Of a stretch of 64,000 nucleotides of DNA, positions 1-7,237 are shown piece after piece. The position numbers and the translations under genes are program-made. Origin of the DNA: Sphingomonas sp. PP-CE-3A-406 (GTDB lineage Bacteria; Pseudomonadota; Alphaproteobacteria; Sphingomonadales; Sphingomonadaceae); NCBI RefSeq assembly GCF_003688625.1, contig NZ_RCWY01000001.1:434001-498000 (forward strand). The letters run 5' to 3'. Within the stretch, counting starts at the first letter, position 1, and the number at the start of each line of letters is the position of its first letter. The notes under the pieces are model-generated. The model ran no database searches, was not told the DNA's origin, and saw nothing but the letters and a program-made list of their open reading frames with translations.

Positions 1-15
1 GGACAGACGATAGCG

Positions 16-339
16 GTGCAGATCGCTGCGGCGGGCGACGGTGCGTGGTTTGCCAGGAACCCGGACCGTCGGTTGCGCCTCCGTAACATGATCCCGGGCG
101 AATTCAGCGACATCGGCGGCGAACCGCCGGTCGGGATGGCCTGGCGGACGATCGTGATCGAAGCGCAACCCGGCGCGCGCAGCCGGCAGGCCATCGCCTT
201 GCCGCTTGGCACCGACATCGAGCAGTTCACCGACGAGGCATTGTTCGAGCTATTCGTTCAGGTGGCACCGACGGGTGCGCGGCAGGTGATCGCCTCGCTC
301 CGCAAGGTCAAGCTTCCCGTCGCGACCGGTGCCTCTTAA
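16..339 (+). CDS. Small hypothetical protein, possibly 5'-partial
   Basis: Product of about 107 residues that I do not recognise. The frame is open back to base 1, so the GTG at 16 may be an internal codon and the true start may lie outside the window. A purine-rich GGACAG nine bases before this GTG could serve as a ribosome site. The protein has no signal peptide, membrane segment or cysteine motif, and reads like a small soluble protein with acidic and hydrophobic patches. It ends in TAA about 200 bases before the convergent astB, with a strong hairpin between them. That it is a real gene is inferred from codon use; its function is unknown. Confidence 0.5.
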   Translation: MQIAAAGDGAWFARNPDRRLRLRNMIPGEFSDIGGEPPVGMAWRTIVIEAQPGARSRQAIALPLGTDIEQFTDEALFELFVQVAPTGARQVIASLRKVKLPVATGAS

Positions 340-480
340 GGTCAGGGTCCAGCGGATCATCGGCATACCGGGCAATAATCGGGATGGACGACCGCCAAAC
401 TTGACGAACGGAAGTTTTCAACGGCGTCGGCCGTGTTAGCTTGCCCACAGAGACGCGCGTCGATCGATGAAGCGTCCACG

Positions 481-525
481 GCGCCCCGCCCGGATACGAG
501 AGTGTCGCACGGACGGGCGGGGCGC
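481..525. terminator. GC-rich hairpin between convergent genes
   Basis: Perfect 12-bp inverted repeat (GCGCCCCGCCCG at 481-492 and its complement at 514-525) around a 21-base loop. It lies between the plus-strand gene ending at 339 and astB, which ends at 542 on the minus strand. On the plus strand the stem is followed by TTCTCC rather than a clean T-run, so intrinsic termination is likely but not certain. Confidence 0.55.
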
Positions 526-541
526 TTCTCCCTAGTAATGC

Positions 542-1831
542 TCAGACTTCGTCGGGGCCGAAGCCAAGCGCTCGGGTTAGCGTGGCGCGCGCGCGCGTGC
601 AGCGTTCCCAAAGTCGCGGATCGCCGAGGTCATCAAAGCCGATCGCCTCCGGCCATTCGCGGGCGACGACGTCTTCGATCCGGGTGCAGATCGTATCGTC
701 CAGCAGGAACCGGGGATCGATCGAGGCGAGTGCGTCCTCGCCGACCTGGACGCGCAACCGCAGGCAGGCGGGGCCGCCGCCGTTGCGCATCGATTCCCGG
801 ACGTCGACGACTTCGAGCCGGCGGATCGGACCGCCATCCGCGACTTGCTCGGTTAGCCACGTCCATACCGCAGCATCCTCCCGCGCTTCGGCGGGAAGCA
901 CCAGGGTCATCGTACCGTCAGGCGCGGTGACGAGCTGCGAGTTGAACAGATAGCTTCCGATCGCGGACTTGAGGCTTACCCGGTCGGCGGGGACGGCGAG
1001 GATCACCACGTCCGGCACGAGCCGTCGTAAGTCGCTATAGAACGCCCGAGGGTCGGCGAAGGCGTGCTCGTGCGTGAAGAGAACGTGCCCGTTGGCGACC
1101 GCTACGACGTCGTTGTGGAATGCACCGGCTGCGATCGCAGCGTCGCTTTGCCGGACCATCAGCGTGCGCGCGGGGTCGAGGCCGTGGCGACGCGCGACCG
1201 CTTCGCTTGCGGTGCGTGACTGGCGGGACGGGAAGCCGCCAACGTGCCCCTCGCCATAGACGAAGATCTCGACGCCGCTGCCGCCCGCTTGCGGCACGAT
1301 CCGCATGAAGTTCGCCGCGCCCTCGTCGCCGAACGCCGCAGGAACGGGGGAATGAATTCGGAAGAAGCGCGCGTCGCCGAACGCGAGCCGCAACTGACGC
1401 TCGGTCTGCCCGCACTCGCTCGCGCGGTGCGGCATGGTCGACAGGTTCGCCACCGAGATATGGCAGAGCCCGTCGGCGGTATCAGGGGCGGGCGATACCG
1501 TCCCGGCATTCGCGGTCCACATCGCCGACGCGGAGAAGGCGTTCGCGACAAGGGCGCGGTCGGCGTTCCAGGCCGAGGCAAGCACCTCGGCATCGCTGCC
1601 GACAAAGCCCAGCGCGCGGAGCCAGTCGATATTCGGGCGGACGTGTGGGAGAAAGAGGCCCTGCCTGAACCCCAACGCAAGCAACCGCCGCATCTTCGCG
1701 ACGCCTTGGAGCGCGGCAAGCCGAGGCGCCGAGACCGCGCCCGCATTGTTCGCCGAAGCCAGATTGCCGATCGAGAGACCCGCATAATTGTGCGTCGGCC
1801 CGACCAGCCCGTCGAAATTGACCTCGATCAC
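542..1831 (-). CDS. astB: N-succinylarginine dihydrolase
   Basis: Second enzyme of the arginine succinyltransferase (AST) pathway. It hydrolyses N2-succinylarginine to N2-succinylornithine, two ammonia and CO2 in the cytoplasm. The product of about 429 residues opens with EVNFDGLVGPTHNYAGLS, typical of AstB, and carries the C-terminal NGGGPACLRLRV motif whose cysteine (about residue 356) matches the catalytic Cys of this amidinotransferase-fold family. I chose the GTG at 1831 because GAAAGGA lies just upstream and the conserved N-terminus begins right after it; a longer frame to 1861 adds only non-conserved residues. No other ast gene is adjacent; astA lies about 30 kb away at 31546. The family assignment is firm. 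Confidence 0.93.
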   Translation of the reverse strand: MIEVNFDGLVGPTHNYAGLSIGNLASANNAGAVSAPRLAALQGVAKMRRLLALGFRQGLFLPHVRPNIDWLRALGFVGSDAEVLASAWNADRALVANAFSASAMWTANAGTVSPAPDTADGLCHISVANLSTMPHRASECGQTERQLRLAFGDARFFRIHSPVPAAFGDEGAANFMRIVPQAGGSGVEIFVYGEGHVGGFPSRQSRTASEAVARRHGLDPARTLMVRQSDAAIAAGAFHNDVVAVANGHVLFTHEHAFADPRAFYSDLRRLVPDVVILAVPADRVSLKSAIGSYLFNSQLVTAPDGTMTLVLPAEAREDAAVWTWLTEQVADGGPIRRLEVVDVRESMRNGGGPACLRLRVQVGEDALASIDPRFLLDDTICTRIEDVVAREWPEAIGFDDLGDPRLWERCTRARATLTRALGFGPDEV

Positions 1832-1985
1832 GACAATCCTTTCCCGTGCTGTCCGCGTCATATGACTGAATAGTAGCGCGTCGGACTGCGATCAGGCCAG
1901 CCGGGGGGCTGAGAAATCAGGCGATTTATGCAAGCGTCACAGCCGGGCCCGCGACGTCGGAGATCGCAGCGTAGGATGCATAATG

Positions 1986-2013
1986 TTCGGGGAAAGCGGG
2001 GCTGAACCCCGAA
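1986..2013 (-). terminator. Possible terminator of tRNA-Pro(CGG)
   Basis: Downstream of the tRNA on the minus strand lies a TTTTT run, then a small CGGGG-TTCAG-CCCCG hairpin, with further complementary CCCCGAA/TTCGGGG bases. The T-run precedes rather than follows the hairpin, so this is a weak call. Confidence 0.3.
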
Positions 2014-2023
2014 AAATCGGCAA

Positions 2024-2100
2024 TGGTCGGGGCGATAGGATTCGAACCTACGACCCCTGGACCCCGAGACCAGTGCGCTACCAGACTGCGCCACGCCCCG
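2024..2100 (-). tRNA. tRNA-Pro (anticodon CGG)
   Basis: 77-base cloverleaf on the minus strand with acceptor stem CGGGGCG/CGCCCCG, encoded CCA end, D-arm GGCGCAGTCTGGTAGCGC and T-loop GGTTCGAATCC. The anticodon loop reads CTCGGGG, so the anticodon is CGG and decodes CCG proline codons, common in this GC-rich genome. The closing pair of the anticodon stem is a T-T mismatch, so the stem is effectively four pairs. The similar tRNA at 47773 reads the TGG anticodon. Confidence 0.93.
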
Positions 2101-2390
2101 ACAACATTGCCGGTGAGCGCCCTAGCCGCGACATCCCGAACGTTCAAGACAAATATCCTGCGTACGATCGATTGAAAGAGCTCGCGGCGGAAAGCTGCAC
2201 CGGGATGGCGGTTCTTTTATCGGGGCCGGCCGGTAACCTGGATCAAGCCCGCATATGGGCAACTCGTTTTGCCGCCGAAACGGATTGTGCGGCGATTGTC
2301 CGGGTTATCGCAAGAGCGCAGCGTCGTTGGAACGCGGATTGCCGATACGAAACAGCCGCCGCGTTTTCTCGAAACTCCAGGAGAGCAGAC
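2101..2390. other. Intergenic leader before the peptide cassette
   Basis: About 290 bases between the tRNA-Pro 5' end and the ATG at 2391. It must hold the promoter of the peptide-metallopeptidase-methyltransferase cassette, and of the divergent tRNA. I see no convincing -35/-10 pair or operator palindrome. A clear AGGAGAG ribosome site lies at about 2379-2385. An in-frame extension of the peptide reading frame runs back through the tRNA and is not coding. Confidence 0.5.
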
Positions 2391-2675
2391 ATGCCTAGCG
2401 AACAGGAAATCAACGACATCGTCGCCCGCGTTTCGGCGCAGGTGCTGCGCGAAGTGAAAAGCAGCGAGCAGGTGTTCCGGATCGGCGACCTCAGCACGCA
2501 TGTGATCGACCTCGGCAAGGGCGGCGATGCGGCCTGGACGATTTCGTACAGCACCGCGGCCGCAACGCTCGACGGCGGGACGCGCATCCGCACGCTCGAC
2601 GAGGTCGCATGGACGATCAGCTACAGCACCTCGAAGCCGACGCTGACCGAGCGCGGTATCGAACAGAAGAACTAG
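2391..2675 (+). CDS. Putative RiPP-like precursor peptide with two WTISYST cores
   Basis: Small 94-residue protein, not recognised as a member of a named family. Residues 1-40 form a charged, probably helical leader-like segment (EINDIVARVSAQVLREVKSS). The rest contains AWTISYSTAAATL (W49-T55 for the WTISYST part) and AWTISYSTSKPTL (W74-T80), spaced by 25 residues. The two heptads are identical in protein but differ in codons, including TCG versus AGC for one serine, which points to selection on the peptide. There is no Cys, so lanthionine or sactionine chemistry is unlikely. Start chosen at ATG 2391, about six bases after AGGAGAG. The gene ends four bases before the M29-like gene. Leader plus repeated core plus adjacent enzymes suggests a modified peptide; that role is inference. 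Confidence 0.7.
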   Translation: MPSEQEINDIVARVSAQVLREVKSSEQVFRIGDLSTHVIDLGKGGDAAWTISYSTAAATLDGGTRIRTLDEVAWTISYSTSKPTLTERGIEQKN

Positions 2676-2679
2676 GGCG

Positions 2680-3825
2680 ATGGACGGGAAGATCTGGCGC
2701 GGGGTTCAGTCCCTGCTGGACGCCTATGTCCGGATCGCCGGCGGCGACACGGCGGTTATCCTGTATACCAGCGATAGCCAACGGTCCGCCGCCCTCGTCT
2801 GCGCCGCGCTCGAGATGCGCGCCGTCCCCTCGATACGCGTGTGGATGGCGCCGCTCGTCGACGAGACCTTCGAGGAGAGGCTCATTGCGGCCTTGCCCGC
2901 GGTCGATGCGTTCGCGGGGCGGCTGATCCTGTTGTCGTTCGAACGCGATACCTTTTCGCATACCGGCGCGCTGACCCGCGCGTTGGCGATATATCCGCCG
3001 GAGCGCCTGCGGATATTCCGCTCGATCAGCGCCAGCGACAGCCTGTTCGCAGATGCCCTGCTCGCGACTCCCGACGAACTCTCGCGACGCAACGTCGCTA
3101 TCCTCGAACGGTTGACGCGCGCGTCGCACCTGCGGATCACGACACGGGGCGGCACCGATCTGGAGGTTACGCTCGATGCCAGGCACCGCTGGATCAGCAA
3201 CCGCGGCCGTGCGCGCGAGGGTGGCACGGTGATCCTGCCGGCGGGCGAGGTTGCGACGTTCCCCGCGCAGATTTCGGGCATTCACGTCGCGGACTTCGCC
3301 TATAACGTGAACGCGATCACCGAAGACGACGTGCGGCTGGAGACCTTTCCGGTAACGATCGAGATCGAAGGCGGGCGGGTCGTAGCGCATCGCTGCGAGG
3401 ACGCCCGGACGATGCGGTTCCTGGATTCCGCATTGACCACGCATTGCGCCTATAATGTCGGCGAGCTTGGTTTCGGCACGAACTTCGGTATCGGCGAGCC
3501 GATCGCGATGAACTCGCACATCAACGAGCGTCGGCCGGGCGTGCATCTGGGGCTCGGCCAGCACAACCAGGATCCCGGAGTGGTCGGCTATCAATGCGCG
3601 ATCCACCTCGACCTTATCGCGCGCGGCGGGATCGTCGAGGTCGACGGGAGCGGTGATGTCATCGATCTCGAGCATCTGCTGCCGTCGGACGCACCGCATC
3701 CCGAAAACACGCGCGACGAAGACGTGTTTTCGCCCGACACGTTGCAGATCGAGGACAGCGATTGCTGCGGGTTGTTGTCGGACGGTGTGCTGACGCCGTG
3801 CCCTGCGCCACTGGTCGCGGCATGA
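2680..3825 (+). CDS. M29-type (aminopeptidase T-like) metallopeptidase homologue
   Basis: 381-residue protein resembling the M29 leucyl aminopeptidases (AmpT/AmpS type). An N-terminal alpha/beta part resembles the family pattern (GGDTAVILYTSDSQRSAAL). The five family metal ligands appear conserved: Glu190 in PAGEV, Glu262 in VGELGFG, His289 in VHLGLG, and His309 and Asp311 in AIHLD. Their spacing is close to that known for Thermus aminopeptidase T. The C-terminal tail is unusual (CCGLLSDG). The gene sits four bases after the peptide gene and overlaps the methyltransferase by ATGA, so the three are probably co-translated. A role trimming or modifying the peptide is inference; it could instead be an ordinary aminopeptidase. 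Fold assignment is moderately confident. Confidence 0.75.
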   Translation: MDGKIWRGVQSLLDAYVRIAGGDTAVILYTSDSQRSAALVCAALEMRAVPSIRVWMAPLVDETFEERLIAALPAVDAFAGRLILLSFERDTFSHTGALTRALAIYPPERLRIFRSISASDSLFADALLATPDELSRRNVAILERLTRASHLRITTRGGTDLEVTLDARHRWISNRGRAREGGTVILPAGEVATFPAQISGIHVADFAYNVNAITEDDVRLETFPVTIEIEGGRVVAHRCEDARTMRFLDSALTTHCAYNVGELGFGTNFGIGEPIAMNSHINERRPGVHLGLGQHNQDPGVVGYQCAIHLDLIARGGIVEVDGSGDVIDLEHLLPSDAPHPENTRDEDVFSPDTLQIEDSDCCGLLSDGVLTPCPAPLVAA

Positions 3826-4589
3826 ACTACTGGACCGCAGCGCCAGACATCGTCGACGCGTTCGTGCAGCCGGGCGGGCATGAGGGCACCAGCATTCCGC
3901 TCGAACTGACGCTGCGTACGCTGACTGCGGTGTCGCCCGAGCGGCCGTTGCGTGTGGTCGATCTCGGCGGTGGCGACGCGGCGCTGGCGGTTCGGCTGGC
4001 GATGGCGGGGCATGAGGTCGTGGTCCAGGATATCGACCCGCAGATGATCGCGCTCGGCGAGCAGCGGCTGGCGCGCGGCCCGAGCGCGATCCGCGATCGG
4101 GTACGGCTGATCTGCGCGGATGGTGCGACGATGGCGGCGGACCAGGCCGAGGTGGCCGATCTCGTCTGCTGCCATAGCGTGCTGATGTACGAGGACGATC
4201 CCGCGCCGCTGGCCCGCACTGCGGTCGCGCTGTGCAAGACGGGCGGGCTCGTGTCGATCGTCGCGATCAACCCGGCGGCGGCGGCAATGCGATCCGGGCT
4301 GGCGCAGCGGTGGGCCGAGGCGCGCATCGCGCTGGAGACGGGCAGCGACGCACATGGTCCATACGCTGCGAGCCGCAATCACCCACGCGAGACGGTCGAG
4401 GGGCTGCTGAGCGAGGCGGGCGCCGGGATCGTCGAATGGTCGGGCATCGGCATCTTTACCGATCACCACGCTGGTCCGATCTTGGCGGACGATCCCGAGG
4501 ACGTGTTGCGCGCCGAATGGCTGGCGGGCCGGCTGGACCCGTATCGGCAGGTCGCGCGCTGCTATCATCTCATTGCGCGCAAGCTTTAG
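3822..4589 (+). CDS. Class I SAM-dependent methyltransferase (CmoM/SmtA-like)
   Basis: 255-residue Rossmann-fold methyltransferase. Motif I is VVDLGGGDAALAVRLA (about residues 45-60), the acidic end of beta-2 is VVVQDIDPQM, and motif IV lies near DLVCCHSVLMYEDD. The C-terminal half (SRNHPRETVEGLL, then GIGIFTDHH) resembles the E. coli tRNA wobble-uridine methyltransferase CmoM family, so a tRNA substrate is the conservative guess. The ATG overlaps the M29-like stop (ATGA), so it belongs to the same operon as the repeat peptide, which makes peptide methylation a reasonable alternative. A 45-base spacer separates it from lepA. Fold is sure; substrate is not. Confidence 0.8.
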   Translation: MNYWTAAPDIVDAFVQPGGHEGTSIPLELTLRTLTAVSPERPLRVVDLGGGDAALAVRLAMAGHEVVVQDIDPQMIALGEQRLARGPSAIRDRVRLICADGATMAADQAEVADLVCCHSVLMYEDDPAPLARTAVALCKTGGLVSIVAINPAAAAMRSGLAQRWAEARIALETGSDAHGPYAASRNHPRETVEGLLSEAGAGIVEWSGIGIFTDHHAGPILADDPEDVLRAEWLAGRLDPYRQVARCYHLIARKL

Positions 4590-4634
4590 GTCGGCCGTCT
4601 ATCCCCCGCGCGGCGTCGCTGCTAGGAGCGCGCC

Positions 4635-6455
4635 ATGACTCCGCTCGACCGCATCCGCAATTTTTCCATCATCGCCCATATCGACCATGGCAAGTCGACG
4701 CTCGCCGACCGGCTGATCCAGGAAACTGGTGGCCTGACCGCGCGCGAAATGTCCGAGCAGGTGCTCGACAACATGGATATCGAGAAGGAACGCGGGATCA
4801 CGATCAAGGCGCAGACCGTGCGCCTCGCGTATCACGCCAAGGACGGCCTCGATTACGTCCTAAACCTGATGGACACGCCGGGGCATGTCGACTTCGCCTA
4901 TGAGGTGAGCCGTAGCCTGGCCGCGTGCGAAGGCGCGCTGCTGGTGGTCGATGCCGCGCAGGGCGTCGAGGCGCAGACCTTGGCGAACGTGTACCAGTCG
5001 ATCGAGCACGACCACGAGATCGTGCCGGTGATCAACAAGATCGATCTGCCTGCCGCCGAACCCGAGAAGGTGCGCAAGGAAATCGAGGACGTGATCGGCA
5101 TCGACGCGTCCGAGGCGGTGCTCGCGTCGGCGAAGTCCGGGATCGGCATCGTCGAGATCCTCGAGGCGATCGTCACCAAGATCCCGCCGCCCAGCGGCGA
5201 TCCCGAGGCGCCGCTGAAGGCGATGCTGGTCGACAGCTGGTACGATCCGTATCTCGGCGTCGTCATCCTTGTCCGCGTGATCGATGGCGTCCTGAAAAAG
5301 GGCCAGCAGATCAAGTTCATGCAGACCGGGACGATGCATCTGGTCGACCGGGTCGGCTGTTTCCGCCCCAAGATCGAGCAGCTGACCGAGCTCGGCACCG
5401 GCGAGATGGGCTTTATCACCGCGCAGATCAAAGAAGTCGCGCAGACTCGCGTCGGCGACACGATCACCGATGCCAAACGGCCTGCATTGGAGGCCCTCGC
5501 GGGCTTCAAGGAAGTCCAGCCGGTCGTGTTCTGCGGAATGTTCCCGGTCGATGCCGCCGAGTTCGAGAAGCTGCGCGAGAGCATCTCGAAGCTGCGGCTC
5601 AACGATGCGAGCTTCTCGTTCGAGATGGAGACGTCGGCCGCACTGGGCTTCGGCTTCCGCTGCGGCTTCCTCGGGCTGCTGCATCTGGAGATCATCCAGG
5701 AGCGGCTGACGCGCGAATATGATCTGGACCTGATCACCACCGCGCCGTCCGTCGTATACGAGATCGAGCTGACCCATCCCGATCCATCCGGCACGACGCA
5801 TATCGAGCTGCACAACCCCGCCGACATGCCCGAGCCGAACAAGATCGCGACGATCAGCGAGCCGTGGATCGAGGCGACCATCTACGTCCCCGACGAGTAT
5901 CTCGGCAGCGTGCTCAAGCTCTGCCAGGACCGCCGCGGCATCCAGAAGAACCTGACCTATGTCGGCGGCCGCGCGCAGGCGACCTACGAACTGCCGCTGA
6001 ACGAAGTGGTGTTCGACTTCTACGATCGGCTGAAGTCGATGTCGAAGGGCTATGCGAGCTTCGATTATCACCAGATCGGCTACCGCGAGGGCGACCTCGT
6101 CAAGATGGGTATCCTCGTCAACGAGGAGCCGGTCGACGCGCTCAGCATGATCGTCCACCGCGGCACCGCCGAAGTGCGCGGCCGCGGCATGGTCGAGCGT
6201 TTGAAGGAGCTGATCCCGCGCCATCTGTTCAAGATCCCGATCCAGGCGGCGATCGGCGGCAAGGTCATCGCGCGCGAGACGATCAGTGCGATGCGCAAGG
6301 ACGTGACCGCGAAATGCTATGGTGGCGACGCTAGCCGCAAGAAGAAGCTTCTGGAGAAGCAGAAGAAGGGCAAGCTGAAGATGCGCGAATATGGTTCGGT
6401 GAGCATCCCGCAGGAGGCATTTATTGCCGCGCTGAGAATGGGCGACGACGCCTGA
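4635..6455 (+). CDS. lepA: Elongation factor 4 (LepA), ribosome back-translocase
   Basis: 606-residue translational GTPase that acts on stalled or mistranslocated ribosomes. The P-loop AHIDHGKST lies at residues 14-22, switch motif ERGITIKAQ follows, DTPGH is at 80-84 and NKID at 134-137. The LepA-specific C-terminal end includes [22 protein letters not shown], which separates it from EF-G. AGGAGCG lies eight bases before the ATG. It follows the peptide cassette on the same strand but is a housekeeping gene and probably has its own promoter. Confidence 0.97.
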   Translation: MTPLDRIRNFSIIAHIDHGKSTLADRLIQETGGLTAREMSEQVLDNMDIEKERGITIKAQTVRLAYHAKDGLDYVLNLMDTPGHVDFAYEVSRSLAACEGALLVVDAAQGVEAQTLANVYQSIEHDHEIVPVINKIDLPAAEPEKVRKEIEDVIGIDASEAVLASAKSGIGIVEILEAIVTKIPPPSGDPEAPLKAMLVDSWYDPYLGVVILVRVIDGVLKKGQQIKFMQTGTMHLVDRVGCFRPKIEQLTELGTGEMGFITAQIKEVAQTRVGDTITDAKRPALEALAGFKEVQPVVFCGMFPVDAAEFEKLRESISKLRLNDASFSFEMETSAALGFGFRCGFLGLLHLEIIQERLTREYDLDLITTAPSVVYEIELTHPDPSGTTHIELHNPADMPEPNKIATISEPWIEATIYVPDEYLGSVLKLCQDRRGIQKNLTYVGGRAQATYELPLNEVVFDFYDRLKSMSKGYASFDYHQIGYREGDLVKMGILVNEEPVDALSMIVHRGTAEVRGRGMVERLKELIPRHLFKIPIQAAIGGKVIARETISAMRKDVTAKCYGGDASRKKKLLEKQKKGKLKMREYGSVSIPQEAFIAALRMGDDA

Positions 6456-6597
6456 GGCCAGGCTCTGCTTGGACGAGGATAAGCGTCGAGCCGGACGGCG
6501 ACCGGCCGAGCTTGCCTTCGGTCGTGTCGTCCGACGACGCGGCTTTGCCGCGGCGCGGCTACGTTGCATTCGGCAGCGATAGGCGTAGGCTCGCGTG

Positions 6598-6786
6598 ATG
6601 GCACAAGTCTCATCCAAACCCTTCGAGTCCGGGTCCTCGATCTCGGCAGAAGCTTATGATCGTTGGCTACGCGAAAAGGTCGCGCGGTCGTTGGCAGATC
6701 CTCGTCCATCCATTTCACACGAAGATGCCGTCGCCGCAATGAGATCAGTTTTAGCCTCCACCGATCGATCAGGCGGAGATCGCTGA
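6598..6786 (+). CDS. RelB/ParD-like antitoxin of a type II toxin-antitoxin pair
   Basis: 62-residue protein with a short helical core (SISAEAYDRWLREKVARSL) and the pattern PSISHEDAVAAMRSVL, resembling stability-protein antitoxins paired with RelE/ParE toxins. Antitoxins of this kind bind DNA with the N-terminal part and wrap the toxin with the C-terminus, usually repressing their own operon. The stop codon TGA (6784-6786) overlaps the probable start of the downstream toxin. A GTG directly precedes the ATG, and either could be used. Family is inferred mainly from the partner. Confidence 0.72.
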   Translation: MAQVSSKPFESGSSISAEAYDRWLREKVARSLADPRPSISHEDAVAAMRSVLASTDRSGGDR

Positions 6787-7055
6787 AGCTGATCTGGCGC
6801 CCTGAAGCGGTCGAAGATGCCACTACGATTCTCGATTATGTCGCCGATCGGAATAGGGACGCAGCCGAGCGGCTGTCGACATCGATCGCGGCATGCGCTG
6901 ACCGTCTTGCCGATCACCCATTCATGTACCGACCAGGCAGGGCTGACGGTACGCGCGAAGCTGTCGTGCACCCCAACTATCTTCTCATCTATCGAGTCGT
7001 GCCGGGCATGATCGAGATCGTCAACGTCGTGCATGCGCGCCGGGATTACCCGTGA
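6783..7055 (+). CDS. ParE/RelE-family toxin, probable CTG start
   Basis: 90-residue toxin of the ParE/RelE superfamily. KLIWRPEAVEDATTILDYV is the usual N-terminus (beta strand, then helix with A..D...I.DY), and the C-terminus LIYRVVPGMIEIVNVVHARRDYP holds the family strand and conserved Arg. Members block gyrase (ParE) or cleave mRNA on the ribosome (RelE). No ATG, GTG or TTG occurs where homology begins. Instead a CTG at 6783 overlaps the antitoxin stop as CTGA and follows AGGCGGAG by four bases, so CTG initiation is the best reading. The only upstream alternative, a TTG at 6663, would add about 40 unrelated residues inside the antitoxin gene. Confidence 0.82.
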   Translation: MKLIWRPEAVEDATTILDYVADRNRDAAERLSTSIAACADRLADHPFMYRPGRADGTREAVVHPNYLLIYRVVPGMIEIVNVVHARRDYP

Positions 7056-7237
7056 TCTCCGTAACCAACTGTCATCATACCAACACAATCCCCGCCTAAC
7101 CGCCGGATCGGGGAGTGAGCGTCGCGAGGCGTCGTCGAGCCGTCCGGGGAGGGCGGTCGAAGACAAGCCGCGACGTTGTATCTTGGGATGTGCGGTCGGT
7201 CGTCAGGGACGGCACCGCATTATTGGGGAATAGAATT

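Noticed and set aside
1983..2675. Longer version of the repeat peptide starting before 2391
   Set aside because: The extension runs through the tRNA-Pro gene; the ATG at 2391 with AGGAGAG upstream is the sound start.
4860..6617. Long open frame of about 585 codons antisense to lepA
   Set aside because: It is the mirror frame of a well-conserved gene in GC-rich DNA, rich in Asp, Leu and Arg with no family motif and no ribosome site.
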